Part shown: in pieces, positions 1 through 12,050 of the stretch | Numbering within the stretch: the stretch's first letter is position 1 | Layout: every line of letters begins with the position of its first letter | DNA from: Andrena cerasifolii | Taxonomy: Eukaryota > Arthropoda > Insecta > Hymenoptera > Andrenidae | Direction: 5' to 3' | Assembly (NCBI RefSeq): GCF_050908995.1 | Contig: NW_027484910.1 | Location: 124,001-188,000, forward strand | Length of the DNA stretch: 64,000 nt | Program-made: the position numbers and the translations under genes | The notes under the pieces: model-generated | Database searches by the model: none | Told to the model about the DNA's origin: nothing | Seen by the model: the letters and a program-made list of their open reading frames with translations, nothing else

Positions 1-78
1 CAGTTTTTCAATATTTGTTTTTCAATATCGGTTTTTCAATATCGGTTTTTCAATATTTGTTCTCCAATATCGGTTTTT

Positions 79-102
79 GAATATCGGTTCTAATATCGGA
101 TT
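79..102 (+). repeat. Compound 24-bp unit S (first clear example of a recurrent element)
   Basis: This unit has a 13-bp half (gaatatcggttct) and an 11-bp half (aatatcggatt). It is two monomers that together lost 4 bp relative to 28. Copies recur throughout, usually every 80-150 bp, with a leading c or g and endings att, aat or ttt. Endings correlate with the next monomer: att is commonly followed by cagtatcggttttg, and aat by caatatcggctttt or cattatcggctttt. S is the main register-breaking unit and the natural landmark for dividing the array into modules. It also carries the TAA (ttc-taa) that closes one of the three forward frames. Confidence 0.9.
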
Positions 103-130
103 CAGTATCGGTTTTGCAATATCAGTTTTT

Positions 131-144
131 CGATATAGGTTTTT
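131..144 (+). repeat. Monomer type I, cgatataggttttt (representative)
   Basis: This is the first clear copy of a very common 14-mer, nearly always preceded by caatatcagttttt and followed by caatatcggttttt (caataccggttttt for this copy). It differs from the canonical monomer by a to g at position 2 and c to a at position 7. The two changes always occur together where I looked. It carries a TAG in one forward frame (ata-tag), which ends many apparent reading frames. Confidence 0.9.
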
Positions 145-280
145 CAATACCGGTTTTTCAATATCGGTTTTGCAATATCAGTTTTTCGATATAGGTTTTT
201 CAATATCGGTTTTTCAATATCGGTTCTAATATCGAAATCAATATCGGCTTTTCAATATCGGTTTTTCAATATCAGTTTTT

Positions 281-308
281 CGATATCAGTTTTTCAATAT
301 TTGTTTTT
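281..308 (+). repeat. Monomer pair R-L, cgatatcag / caatatttg (representative)
   Basis: Monomer R (cgatatcagttttt, 281-294) is followed by L (caatatttgttttt, 295-308). The order A-Q-R-L-A is one of the most frequent strings in the array and usually follows an S unit with ending aat or ttt. R contains GATATC and L contains AATATT, both perfect palindromes, so restriction ladders would follow the module structure. Confidence 0.88.
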
Positions 309-3300
309 CAATATCGGTTTTTCAATATCGGTTCTAATATCGGTTTCAATATCGGTTTTTCAATATCGGTTTTTCAATATCGGTTTTTCAATATCAGTTT
401 TTCAATATTTGTTCTCCAATATCGGTTTTTGAATATCGGTTCTAATATCGGATTCAGTATCGGTTTTGCAATATCAGTTTTTCGATATAGGTTTTTCAAT
501 ATCGGTTTTTCAATATCGGTTTTGCAATATCAGTTTTTCGATATAGGTTTTTCAATATCGGTTTTTCAATATCGGTTCTAATATCGGTTTCAATATCAGT
601 TTTTCAATATCGGTTTTTCAATATTTGTTCTTCAATATCGGTTTTTCAATATCGGTTTTTCAATATCAGTTTTTCGATATCAGTTTTTCAATATCGGTTC
701 TAATATCGGAATCATTATCGGCTTTTCAATATCGGGTTTTCAATATCGGTTTTTCAATATCAGTTTTTCAATATTTGTTCTCCAATATCGGTTTTTGAAT
801 ATCGGTTCTAATATCGGATTCAGTATCGGTTTTGCAATATCAGTTTTTCGATATAGGTTTTTCAATATCGGTTTTTCAATATCGGTTTTGCAATATCAGT
901 TTTTCGATATAGGTTTTTCAATATCGGTTTTTCAATATCGGTTTTGCAATATCAGTTTTTCGATATAGGTTTTTCAATATCGGTTTTTCAATATCGGTTT
1001 TTCAATATCGGTTTTTCAATATCGGTTCTAATATCGGTTTCAATATCGGTTTTTCAATATCGGTTTTTCAATATCGGTTTTTCAATATCAGTTTTTCGAT
1101 ATCAGTTTTTCAATATTTGTTTTTCAATATCGGTTTTTCAATATCGGTTCTAATATCGGAATCATTATCGGCTTTTCAATATCGGTTTTTCAATATCAGT
1201 TTTTCGATATCAGTTTTTCAATATTTGTTTTTCAATATCGGTTTTTCAATATTTGTTCTCCAATATCGGTTTTTGAATATCGGTTCTAATATCGGATTCA
1301 GTATCGGTTTTGCAATATCAGTTTTTCGATATAGGTTTTTCAATATCGGTTTTTCAATATCGGTTTTGCAATATCAGTTTTTCGATATAGGTTTTTCAAT
1401 ATCGGTTTTTCAATATCGGTTTTTCAATATCGGTTCTAATATCGGAATCAATATCGGCTTTTCAATATCGGTTTTTCAATATCAGTTTTTCGATATCAGT
1501 TTTTCAATATTTGTTTTTCAATATCGGTTTTTCAATATCGGTTCTAATATCGGTTTCCATATCGGTTATTCAATATCAGTTTTTCGATATCAGTTTTTCA
1601 AGATTTGTTCTCCAATATCGGTTTTTGAATATCGGTTCTAATATCGGATTCAATATCAGTTTTTCAATATCGGTTCTAATATCGGATTCAATACCGGTTT
1701 TTCAATATCGGTTCTAATATCGGATTCAATACCGGTTTTTCAATATCGGTTTTTCAATATCAGTTTTTCGATATCAGTTTTTCAATATTTGTTCTCCAAT
1801 ATCGGTTTTTGAATATCGGTTCTAATATCGGATTCAATATCGGTTTTTCAATATCGTTTTTGCAATATCAGTTTTTCGATATAGGTTTTTCAATATCGGT
1901 TTTTCAATATCGGTTTTTCAATATCAGTTTTTCGATATCAGTTTTTCAATATTTGTTTTTCAATATCGGTTTTTCAATATCGGTTCTAATATCGGAATCA
2001 TTATCGGCTTTTCAATATCGGTTTTTCAATATCAGTTTTTCGATATCAGTTTTTCAATATTTGTTTTTCAATATCGGTTTTTCAATATCGGTTTTTCAAT
2101 ATTTGTTCTCCAATATCGGTTTTTGAATATCGGTTCTAATATCGGATTCAGTATCGGTTTTGCAATATCAGTTTTTCGATATAGGTTTTTCAATACCGGT
2201 TTTTCAATATCGGTTTTGCAATATCAGTTTTTCGATATAGGTTTTTCAATATCGGTTTTTCAATATCGGTTCTAATATCGGAATCAATATCGGCTTTTCA
2301 ATATCGGTTTTTCAATATCAGTTTTTCGATATCAGTTTTTCAATATTTGTTTTTCAATATCGGTTTTTCAATATCGGTTCTAATATCGGTTTCAATATCG
2401 GTTTTTCAATATCGGTTTTTCAATATCGGTTTTTCAATATCAGTTTTTCAATATTTGTTCTCCAATATCGGTTTTTGAATATCGGTTCTAATATCGGATT
2501 CAGTATCGGTTTTGCAATATCAGTTTTTCGATATAGGTTTTTCAATATCGGTTTTTCAATATCGGTTTTGCAATATCAGTTTTTCGATATAGGTTTTTCA
2601 ATATCGGTTTTTCAATATCGGTTCTAATATCGGTTTCAATATCAGTTTTTCAATATCGGTTTTTCAATATTTGTTCTTCAATATCGGTTTTTCAATATCG
2701 GTTTTTCAATATCAGTTTTTCGATATCAGTTTTTCAATATCGGTTCTAATATCGGAATCATTATCGGCTTTTCAATATCGGGTTTTCAATATCGGTTTTT
2801 CAATATCAGTTTTTCAATATTTGTTCTCCAATATCGGTTTTTGAATATCGGTTCTAATATCGGATTCAGTATCGGTTTTGCAATATCAATTTTTCGATAT
2901 AGGTTTTTCAATATCGGTTTTTCAATATCGGTTTTGCAATATCAGTTTTTCGATATAGGTTTTTCAATATCGGTTTTTCAATATCGGTTTTTCAATATCG
3001 GTTCTAATATCGGTTTCAATATCAGTTTTTCAATATCGGTTTTTCAATATCGGTTTTTCAATATCGGTTTTTCAATATCGGTTTTTCAATATCGGTTTTT
3101 CAATATCAGTTTTTCGATATCAGTTTTTCAATATCGGTTCTAATATCGGAATCATTATCGGCTTTCCAATATCGGTTTTTCAATATCAGTTTTTCGATAT
3201 CAGTTTTTCAATATTTGTTTTTCAATATCGGTTTTTCAATATCGGTTTTTCAATATCAGTTTTTCGATATCAGTTTTTCAATATTTGTTTTTCAATATCG

Positions 3301-3317
3301 GTTTTTCAATATCGGTT

Positions 3318-3777
3318 TTGCAATATCAGTTTTTCGATATAGGTTTTTCAATATCGTTTTTTCAATATCGGTTTTTCAATATCGGTTCTAATATCGGAAT
3401 CAATATCGGCTTTTCAATATCGGTTTTTCAATATCAGTTTTTCGATATCAGTTTTTCAATATTTGTTTTTCAATATCGGTTTTTCAGTATCGGTTCTAAT
3501 ATCGGTTTCAATATCGGTTTTTCAATATCGGTTTTTCAATATCGGTTTTGCAATATCAGTTTTTCGATATAGGTTTTTCAATATCGTTTTTTCAATATCG
3601 GTTTTTCAATATCGGTTCTAATATCGGAATCAATATCGGCTTTTCAATATCGGTTTTTCAATATCAGTTTTTCGATATCAGTTTTTCAATATTTGTTTTT
3701 CAATATCGGTTTTTCAGTATCGGTTCTAATATCGGTTTCAATATCGGTTTTTCAATATCGGTTTTTCAATATCGGTT
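3318..3777 (+). repeat. 230-bp tandem duplication
   Basis: Two adjacent copies (3318-3547 and 3548-3777) share two uncommon markers: six Ts in atcgttttttcaat (about 3355 and 3586) and cagtatcggttct within an S context (about 3486 and 3716). The 230 bp equals two S units plus thirteen 14-mers, so the duplication kept register. Confidence 0.85.
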
Positions 3778-3780
3778 TTT

Positions 3781-3940
3781 CAATATCAGTTTTTCAATAT
3801 TTGTTCTCCAATATCGGTTTTTGAATATCGGTTCTAATATCGGATTCAGTATCGGTTTTTCAATATCAGTTTTTCAATATTTGTTCTCCAATATCGGTTT
3901 TTGAATATCGGTTCTAATATCGGATTCAGTATCGGTTTTG
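3781..3940 (+). repeat. 80-bp tandem duplication (Q-K-A-S-A)
   Basis: Module Q-K-A-S(att)-cagtatcgg occurs twice in a row (3781-3860 and 3861-3940). Only the last base of the final 14-mer differs (t against g). The same 80-bp doublet recurs near 17440-17600, 20990-21140, 19130-19270, 22440-22600, 47680-47830 and 62330-62470, so it predates the larger duplications. Confidence 0.8.
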
Positions 3941-4490
3941 CAATATCAGTTTTTCGATATAGGTTTTTCAATATCGGTTTTTCAATATCGGTTTTGCAAT
4001 ATCAGTTTTTCGATATAGGTTTTTCAATATCGGTTTTTCAATATCGGTTTTTCAATATCGGTTCTAATATCGGTTTCAATATCGGTTTTTCAATATCGGT
4101 TTTTCAATATCGGTTTTTCAATATCGGTTTTTCAATATCAGTTTTTCGATATCAGTTTTTCAATATTTGTTTTTCAATATCGGTTTTTCAATATCGGTTC
4201 TAATATCGGAATCATTATCGGCTTTTCAATATCGGTTTTTCAATATCAGTTTTTCGATATCAGTTTTTCAATATTTGTTTTTCAATATCGGTTTTTCAAT
4301 ATTTGTTCTCCAATATCGGTTTTTGAATATCGGTTCTAATATCGGATTCAGTATCGGTTTTGCAATATCAGTTTTTCGATATAGGTTTTTCAATATCGGT
4401 TTTTCAATATCGGTTTTGCAATATCAGTTTTTCGATATAGGTTTTTCAATATCGGTTTTTCAATATCGGTTTTTCAATATCGGTTCTAAT

Positions 4491-7400
4491 ATCGGAATCA
4501 ATATCGGCTTTTCAATATCGGTTTTTCAATATCAGTTTTTCGATATCAGTTTTTCAATATTTGTTTTTCAATATCGGTTTTTCAATATCGGTTCTAATAT
4601 CGGTTTCAATATCGGTTTTTCAATATCGGTTTTTCAATATCGGTTTTTCAATATCAGTTTTTCAATATTTGGTCTCCAATATCGGTTTTTCAATATCGGT
4701 TCTAATATCGGATTCAGTATCGGTTTTTCAATATCGGTTTTTCAATATCAGTTTTTCAATATCGGTTTTTGAATATCGGTTCTAATATCGGATTCAATAT
4801 CGGTTTTTCAATATCGGTTTTGCAATATCAGTTTTTCGATATAGGTTTTTCAATATCGGTTTTTCAATATCGGTTTTGCAATATCGGTTTTTGAATATCG
4901 GTTCTAATATCGGATTCAATATCGGTTTTTCAATATCGGTTTTGCAATATCAGTTTTTCGATATAGGTTTTTCAATATCGGTTTTTCAATATCGGTTTTG
5001 CAATATCAGTTTTTCGATATAGCTTTTTCAATATCGGTTTTTCAATATCGGTTTTGCAATATCAGTTTTTTGATATAGGTTTTTCAATATCGGTTTTTCA
5101 ATATCGGTTTTTCAATATCGGTTCTAATATCGGTTTCAATATCAGTTTTTCAATATCGGTTTTTCAATATTTGTTTTCCAATATCGGTTTTTCAATATCG
5201 GTTCTAATATCGGATTCAATATCGGCTTTTCAATATCGGTTTTTCAATATCAGTTTTTCGATATCAGTTTTTCAATATTTGTTTTTCAATATCGGTTTTT
5301 CAATATCGGTTCTAATATCGGTTTCAATATCGGTTATTCAATATCAGTTTTTCGATATCAGTTTTTCAAGATTTGTTCTCCAATATCGGTTTTTGAATAT
5401 CGGTTCTAATATCGGATTCAATATCAGTTTTTCAATATCGGTTCTAATATCGGATTCAATACCGGTTTTTCAATATCGGTTCTAATATCGGATTCAATAC
5501 CGGTTTTTCAATATCGGTTTTTCAATATCGGTTTTGCAATATCAGTTTTTCGATATAGGTTTTTCAATATCGTTTTTTCAATATCGGTTTTTCAATATCG
5601 GTTCTAATATCGGAATCAATATCGGCTTTTCAATATCGGTTTTTCAATATCAGTTTTTCGATATCAGTTTTTCAATATCGGTTCTAATATCGGAATCAAT
5701 ATCGGCTTTTCAATATCGGTTTTTCAATATCAGTTTTTCGATATCAGTTTTTCAATATTTGTTTTTCAATATCGGTTTTTCAATATCGGTTCTAATATCG
5801 GTTTCAATATCGGTTTTTCAATATCGGTTTTTCAATATCGGTTTTTCAATATCAGTTTTTCAATATTTGTTCTCCAATATCGGTTTTTGAATATCGGTTC
5901 TAATATCGGATTCAGTATCGGTTTTGCAATATCAGTTTTTCGATATAGGTTTTTCAATATCGGTTTTTCAATATCGGTTTTGCAATATCAGTTTTTCGAT
6001 ATAGGTTTTTCAATATCGGTTTTTCAATATCGGTTCTAATATCGGTTTCAATATCAGTTTTTCAATATCGGTTTTTCAATATTTGTTCTTCAATATCGGT
6101 TTTTCAATATCGGTTTTTCAATATCAGTTTTTCGATATCAGTTTTTCAATATCGGTTCTAATATCGGAATCATTATCGGCTTTTCAATATCGGGTTTTCA
6201 ATATCGGTTTTTCAATATCAGTTTTTCAATATTTGTTCTCCAATATCGGTTTTTGAATATCGGTTCTAATATCGGATTCAGTATCGGTTTTGCAATATCA
6301 GTTTTTCGATATAGGTTTTTCAATATCGGTTTTTCAATATCGGTTTTGCAATATCAGTTTTTCGATATAGGTTTTTCAATATCGGTTTTTCAATATCGGT
6401 TTTTCAATATCGGTTCTAATATCGGTTTCAATATCAGTTTTTCAATACTTGTTTTTCAATATCGGTTTTTCAATATCGGTTTTGCAATATCAGTTTTTCG
6501 ATATAGGTTTTTCAATATCGTTTTTTCAATATCGGTTCTAATATCGGAATCAATATCGGCTTTTCAATATCGGTTTTTCAATATCAGTTTTTCGATATCA
6601 GTTTTTCAATATTTGTTTTTCAATATCGGTTTTTCAGTATCGGTTCTAATATCGGTTTCAATATCGGTTTTTCAATATCGGTTTTTCAATATCGGTTTTG
6701 CAATATCAGTTTTTCGATATAGGTTTTTCAATATCGTTTTTTCAATATCGGTTTTTCAATATCGGTTCTAATATCGGAATCAATATCGGCTTTTCAATAT
6801 CGGTTTTTCAATATTAGTTTTTCGATATCAGTTTTTCAATATTTGTTTTTCAATATCGGTTTTTCAATATCGGTTCTAATATCGGTTTCAATATCGGTTT
6901 TTCAATATCGGTTTTTCAATATCGGTTTTTCAATATCAGTTTTTCAATATTTGGTCTCCAATATCGGTTTTTCAATATCGGTTCTAATATCGGATTCAGT
7001 ATCGGTTTTTCAATATCGGTTTTTCAATATCAGTTTTTCAATATCGGTTTTTGAATATCGGTTCTAATATCGGATTCAATATCGGTTTTTCAATATCGGT
7101 TTTGCAATATCAGTTTTTCGATATAGGTTTTTCAATATCGGTTTTTCAATATCGGTTTTGCAATATCGGTTTTTGAATATCGGTTCTAATATCGGATTCA
7201 ATATCGGTTTTTCAATATCGGTTTTGCAATATCAGTTTTTCGATATAGGTTTTTCAATATCGGTTTTTCAATATCGGTTTTGCAATATCAGTTTTTCGAT
7301 ATAGGTTTTTCAATATCGGTTTTTCAATATCGGTTTTGCAATATCAGTTTTTTGATATAGGTTTTTCAATATCGGTTTTTCAATATCGGTTTTTCAATAT

Positions 7401-10400
7401 CGGTTCTAATATCGGTTTCAATATCAGTTTTTCAATATCGGTTTTTCAATATTTGTTTTCCAATATCGGTTTTTCAATATCGGTTCTAATATCGGATTCA
7501 ATATCGGCTTTTCAATATCGGTTTTTCAATATCAGTTTTTCGATATCAGTTTTTCAATATTTGTTTTTCAATATCGGTTTTTCAATATCGGTTCTAATAT
7601 CGGTTTCAATATCGGTTATTCAATATCAGTTTTTCGATATCAGTTTTTCAAGATTTGTTCTCCAATATCGGTTTTTGAATATCGGTTCTAATATCGGATT
7701 CAATATCAGTTTTTCAATATCGGTTCTAATATCGGATTCAATACCGGTTTTTCAATATCGGTTCTAATATCGGATTCAATACCGGTTTTTCAATATCGGT
7801 TTTTCAATATCAGTTTTTCGATATCAGTTTTTCAATATTTGTTCTCCAATATCGGTTTTTGAATATCGGTTCTAATATCGGATTCAATATCGGTTTTTCA
7901 ATATCGTTTTTGCAATATCAGTTTTTCGATATAGGTTTTTCAATATCGGTTTTTCAATATCGGTTTTTCAATATCAGTTTTTCGATATCAGTTTTTCAAT
8001 ATTTGTTTTTCAATATCGGTTTTTCAATATCGGTTCTAATATCGGAATCATTATCGGCTTTTCAATATCGGTTTTTCAATATCAGTTTTTCGATATCAGT
8101 TTTTCAATATTTGTTTTTCAATATCGGTTTTTCAATATCGGTTTTTCAATATCGGTTTTTCAATATTTGTTCTCCAATATCGGTTTTTGAATATCGGTTC
8201 TAATATCGGATTCAGTATCGGTTTTGCAATATCAGTTTTTCGATATAGGTTTTTCAATACCGGTTTTTCAATATCGGTTTTGCAATATCAGTTTTTCGAT
8301 ATAGGTTTTTCAATATCGGTTTTTCAATATCGGTTCTAATATCGGAATCAATATCGGCTTTTCAATATCGGTTTTTCAATATCAGTTTTTCGATATCAGT
8401 TTTTCAATATTTGTTTTTCAATATCGGTTTTTCAATATCGGTTCTAATATCGGTTTCAATATCGGTTATTCAATATCGGTTTTTCAATATCGGTTTTTCA
8501 ATATCAGTTTTTCAATATTTGTTCTCCAATATCGGTTTTTGAATATCGGTTCTAATATCGGATTCAGTATCGGTTTTGCAATATCAGTTTTTCGATATAG
8601 GTTTTTCAATATCGGTTTTTCAATATCGGTTTTGCAATATCAGTTTTTCGATATAGGTTTTTCAATATCGGTTTTTCAATATCGGTTCTAATATCGGTTT
8701 CAATATCAGTTTTTCAATATCGGTTTTTCAATATTTGTTCTTCAATATCGGTTTTTCAATATCGGTTTTTCAATATCAGTTTTTCGATATCAGTTTTTCA
8801 ATATCGGTTCTAATATCGGAATCATTATCGGCTTTTCAATATCGGGTTTTCAATATCGGTTTTTCAATATCAGTTTTTCAATATTTGTTCTCCAATATCG
8901 GTTTTTGAATATCGGTTCTAATATCGGATTCAGTATCGGTTTTGCAATATCAGTTTTTCGATATAGGTTTTTCAATATCGGTTTTTCAATATCGGTTTTG
9001 CAATATCAGTTTTTCGATATAGGTTTTTCAATATCGGTTTTTCAATATCGGTTTTTCAATATCGGTTCTAATATCGGAATCAATATCGGCTTTTCAATAT
9101 CGGTTTTTCAATATCAGTTTTTCGATATCAGTTTTTCAATATTTGTTTTTCAATATCGGTTTTTCAATATCGGTTCTAATATCGGTTTCAATATCGGTTT
9201 TTCAATATCGGTTTTTCAATATCGGTTTTTCAATATCAGTTTTTCAATATTTGGTCTCCAATATCGGTTTTTCAATATCGGTTCTAATATCGGATTCAGT
9301 ATCGGTTTTTCAATATCGGTTTTTCAATATCAGTTTTTCAATATCGGTTTTTGAATATCGGTTCTAATATCGGATTCAATATCGGTTTTTCAATATCGGT
9401 TTTGCAATATCAGTTTTTCGATATAGGTTTTTCAATATCGGTTTTTCAATATCGGTTTTGCAATATCGGTTTTTGAATATCGGTTCTAATATCGGATTCA
9501 ATATCGGTTTTTCAATATCGGTTTTGCAATATCAGTTTTTCGATATAGGTTTTTCAATATCGGTTTTTCAATATCGGTTTTGCAATATCAGTTTTTCGAT
9601 ATAGGTTTTTCAATATCGGTTTTTCAATATCGGTTTTGCAATATCAGTTTTTTGATATAGGTTTTTCAATATCGGTTTTTCAATATCGGTTTTTCAATAT
9701 CGGTTCTAATATCGGTTTCAATATCAGTTTTTCAATATCGGTTTTTCAATATTTGTTTTCCAATATCGGTTTTTCAATATCGGTTCTAATATCGGATTCA
9801 ATATCGGCTTTTCAATATCGGTTTTTCAATATCAGTTTTTCGATATCAGTTTTTCAATATTTGTTTTTCAATATCGGTTTTTCAATATCGGTTCTAATAT
9901 CGGTTTCAATATCGGTTATTCAATATCAGTTTTTCGATATCAGTTTTTCAAGATTTGTTCTCCAATATCGGTTTTTGAATATCGGTTCTAATATCGGATT
10001 CAATATCAGTTTTTCAATATCGGTTCTAATATCGGATTCAATACCGGTTTTTCAATATCGGTTCTAATATCGGATTCAATACCGGTTTTTCAATATCGGT
10101 TTTTCAATATCAGTTTTTCGATATCAGTTTTTCAATATTTGTTCTCCAATATCGGTTTTTGAATATCGGTTCTAATATCGGATTCAATATCGGTTTTTCA
10201 ATATCGTTTTTGCAATATCAGTTTTTCGATATAGGTTTTTCAATATCGGTTTTTCAATATCGGTTTTTCAATATCAGTTTTTCGATATCAGTTTTTCAAT
10301 ATTTGTTTTTCAATATCGGTTTTTCAATATCGGTTCTAATATCGGAATCATTATCGGCTTTTCAATATCGGTTTTTCAATATCGGTTTTTCAATATCAGT

Positions 10401-12050
10401 TTTTCGATATCAGTTTTTCAATATTTGTTTTTCAATATCGGTTTTTCAATATCGGTTCTAATATCGGTTTCAATATCGGTTTTTCAATATCGGTTTTTCA
10501 ATATCGGTTTTTCAATATCAGTTTTTCAATATTTGGTCTCCAATATCGGTTTTTCAATATCGGTTCTAATATCGGATTCAGTATCGGTTTTTCAATATCG
10601 GTTTTTCAATATCAGTTTTTCAATATCGGTTTTTGAATATCGGTTCTAATATCGGATTCAATATCGGTTTTTCAATATCGGTTTTGCAATATCAGTTTTT
10701 CGATATAGGTTTTTCAATATCGGTTTTTCAATATCGGTTTTGCAATATCGGTTTTTGAATATCGGTTCTAATATCGGATTCAATATCGGTTTTTCAATAT
10801 CGGTTTTGCAATATCAGTTTTTCGATATAGGTTTTTCAATATCGGTTTTTCAATATCGGTTTTGCAATATCAGTTTTTCGATATAGGTTTTTCAATATCG
10901 GTTTTTCAATATCGGTTTTGCAATATCAGTTTTTTGATATAGGTTTTTCAATATCGGTTTTTCAATATCGGTTTTTCAATATCGGTTCTAATATCGGTTT
11001 CAATATCAGTTTTTCAATATCGGTTTTTCAATATTTGTTTTCCAATATCGGTTTTTCAATATCGGTTCTAATATCGGATTCAATATCGGCTTTTCAATAT
11101 CGGTTTTTCAATATCAGTTTTTCGATATCAGTTTTTCAATATTTGTTTTTCAATATCGGTTTTTCAATATCGGTTCTAATATCGGTTTCAATATCGGTTA
11201 TTCAATATCAGTTTTTCGATATCAGTTTTTCAAGATTTGTTCTCCAATATCGGTTTTTGAATATCGGTTCTAATATCGGATTCAATATCAGTTTTTCAAT
11301 ATCGGTTCTAATATCGGATTCAATACCGGTTTTTCAATATCGGTTCTAATATCGGATTCAATACCGGTTTTTCAATATCGGTTTTTCAATATCAGTTTTT
11401 CGATATCAGTTTTTCAATATTTGTTCTCCAATATCGGTTTTTGAATATCGGTTCTAATATCGGATTCAATATCGGTTTTTCAATATCGTTTTTGCAATAT
11501 CAGTTTTTCGATATAGGTTTTTCAATATCGGTTTTTCAATATCGGTTTTTCAATATCAGTTTTTCGATATCAGTTTTTCAATATTTGTTTTTCAATATCG
11601 GTTTTTCAATATCGGTTCTAATATCGGAATCATTATCGGCTTTTCAATATCGGTTTTTCAATATCAGTTTTTCGATATCAGTTTTTCAATATTTGTTTTT
11701 CAATATCGGTTTTTCAATATCGGTTTTTCAATATCGGTTTTTCAATATTTGTTCTCCAATATCGGTTTTTGAATATCGGTTCTAATATCGGATTCAGTAT
11801 CGGTTTTGCAATATCAGTTTTTCGATATAGGTTTTTCAATACCGGTTTTTCAATATCGGTTTTGCAATATCAGTTTTTCGATATAGGTTTTTCAATATCG
11901 GTTTTTCAATATCGGTTCTAATATCGGAATCAATATCGGCTTTTCAATATCGGTTTTTCAATATCAGTTTTTCGATATCAGTTTTTCAATATTTGTTTTT
12001 CAATATCGGTTTTTCAATATCGGTTCTAATATCGGTTTCAATATCGGTTT
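4491..12050 (+). repeat. HOR block with periods 2282, 2300 and 1282 bp
   Basis: Four HOR copies are aligned by an uncommon ggtctc (normally gttctc) at 4671, 6953, 9253 and 10535. Spacings are 2282, 2300 and 1282 bp, the last copy being about 1 kb shorter. Another landmark, cag followed by six Ts and gatatagg, keeps the same spacings (near 5063, 7345, 9645 and 10927). Each copy ends in a run of S(att) units with ataccgg monomers. The periods are not multiples of three, which argues against coding. Position 5023 has a private g to c change absent from the second copy. Confidence 0.88.

Larger units (their letters stand above)
1..4490 (+). repeat. Left block, subfamily I with short-range duplications
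   Basis: No gene is present. The block is built from strings such as K-A-S(att)-A'-Q-I-A-A'-Q-I-A and S(aat)-A-Q-R-L-A. Segment 1511-2126 reappears with spacing 17,817 at about 19328-19943. Private changes include ccatatcgg near 1557 and ggctttcc near 3163. It is less regular at kilobase scale than the blocks to its right and contains two clear small tandem duplications, listed separately. Confidence 0.8.

Noticed and set aside
131..144. CENP-B-box-like motif in tttcgataTAgg
   Set aside because: The start ttcg and a central A can be aligned, but the required cggg end is tttt here. A centromeric role cannot be inferred from this.
281..294. TATCGATA-type insect regulatory element around cgatat
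   Set aside because: The preceding bases are always ttttt, so only a partial match is formed. A motif present in every R monomer is a repeat property, not a site.
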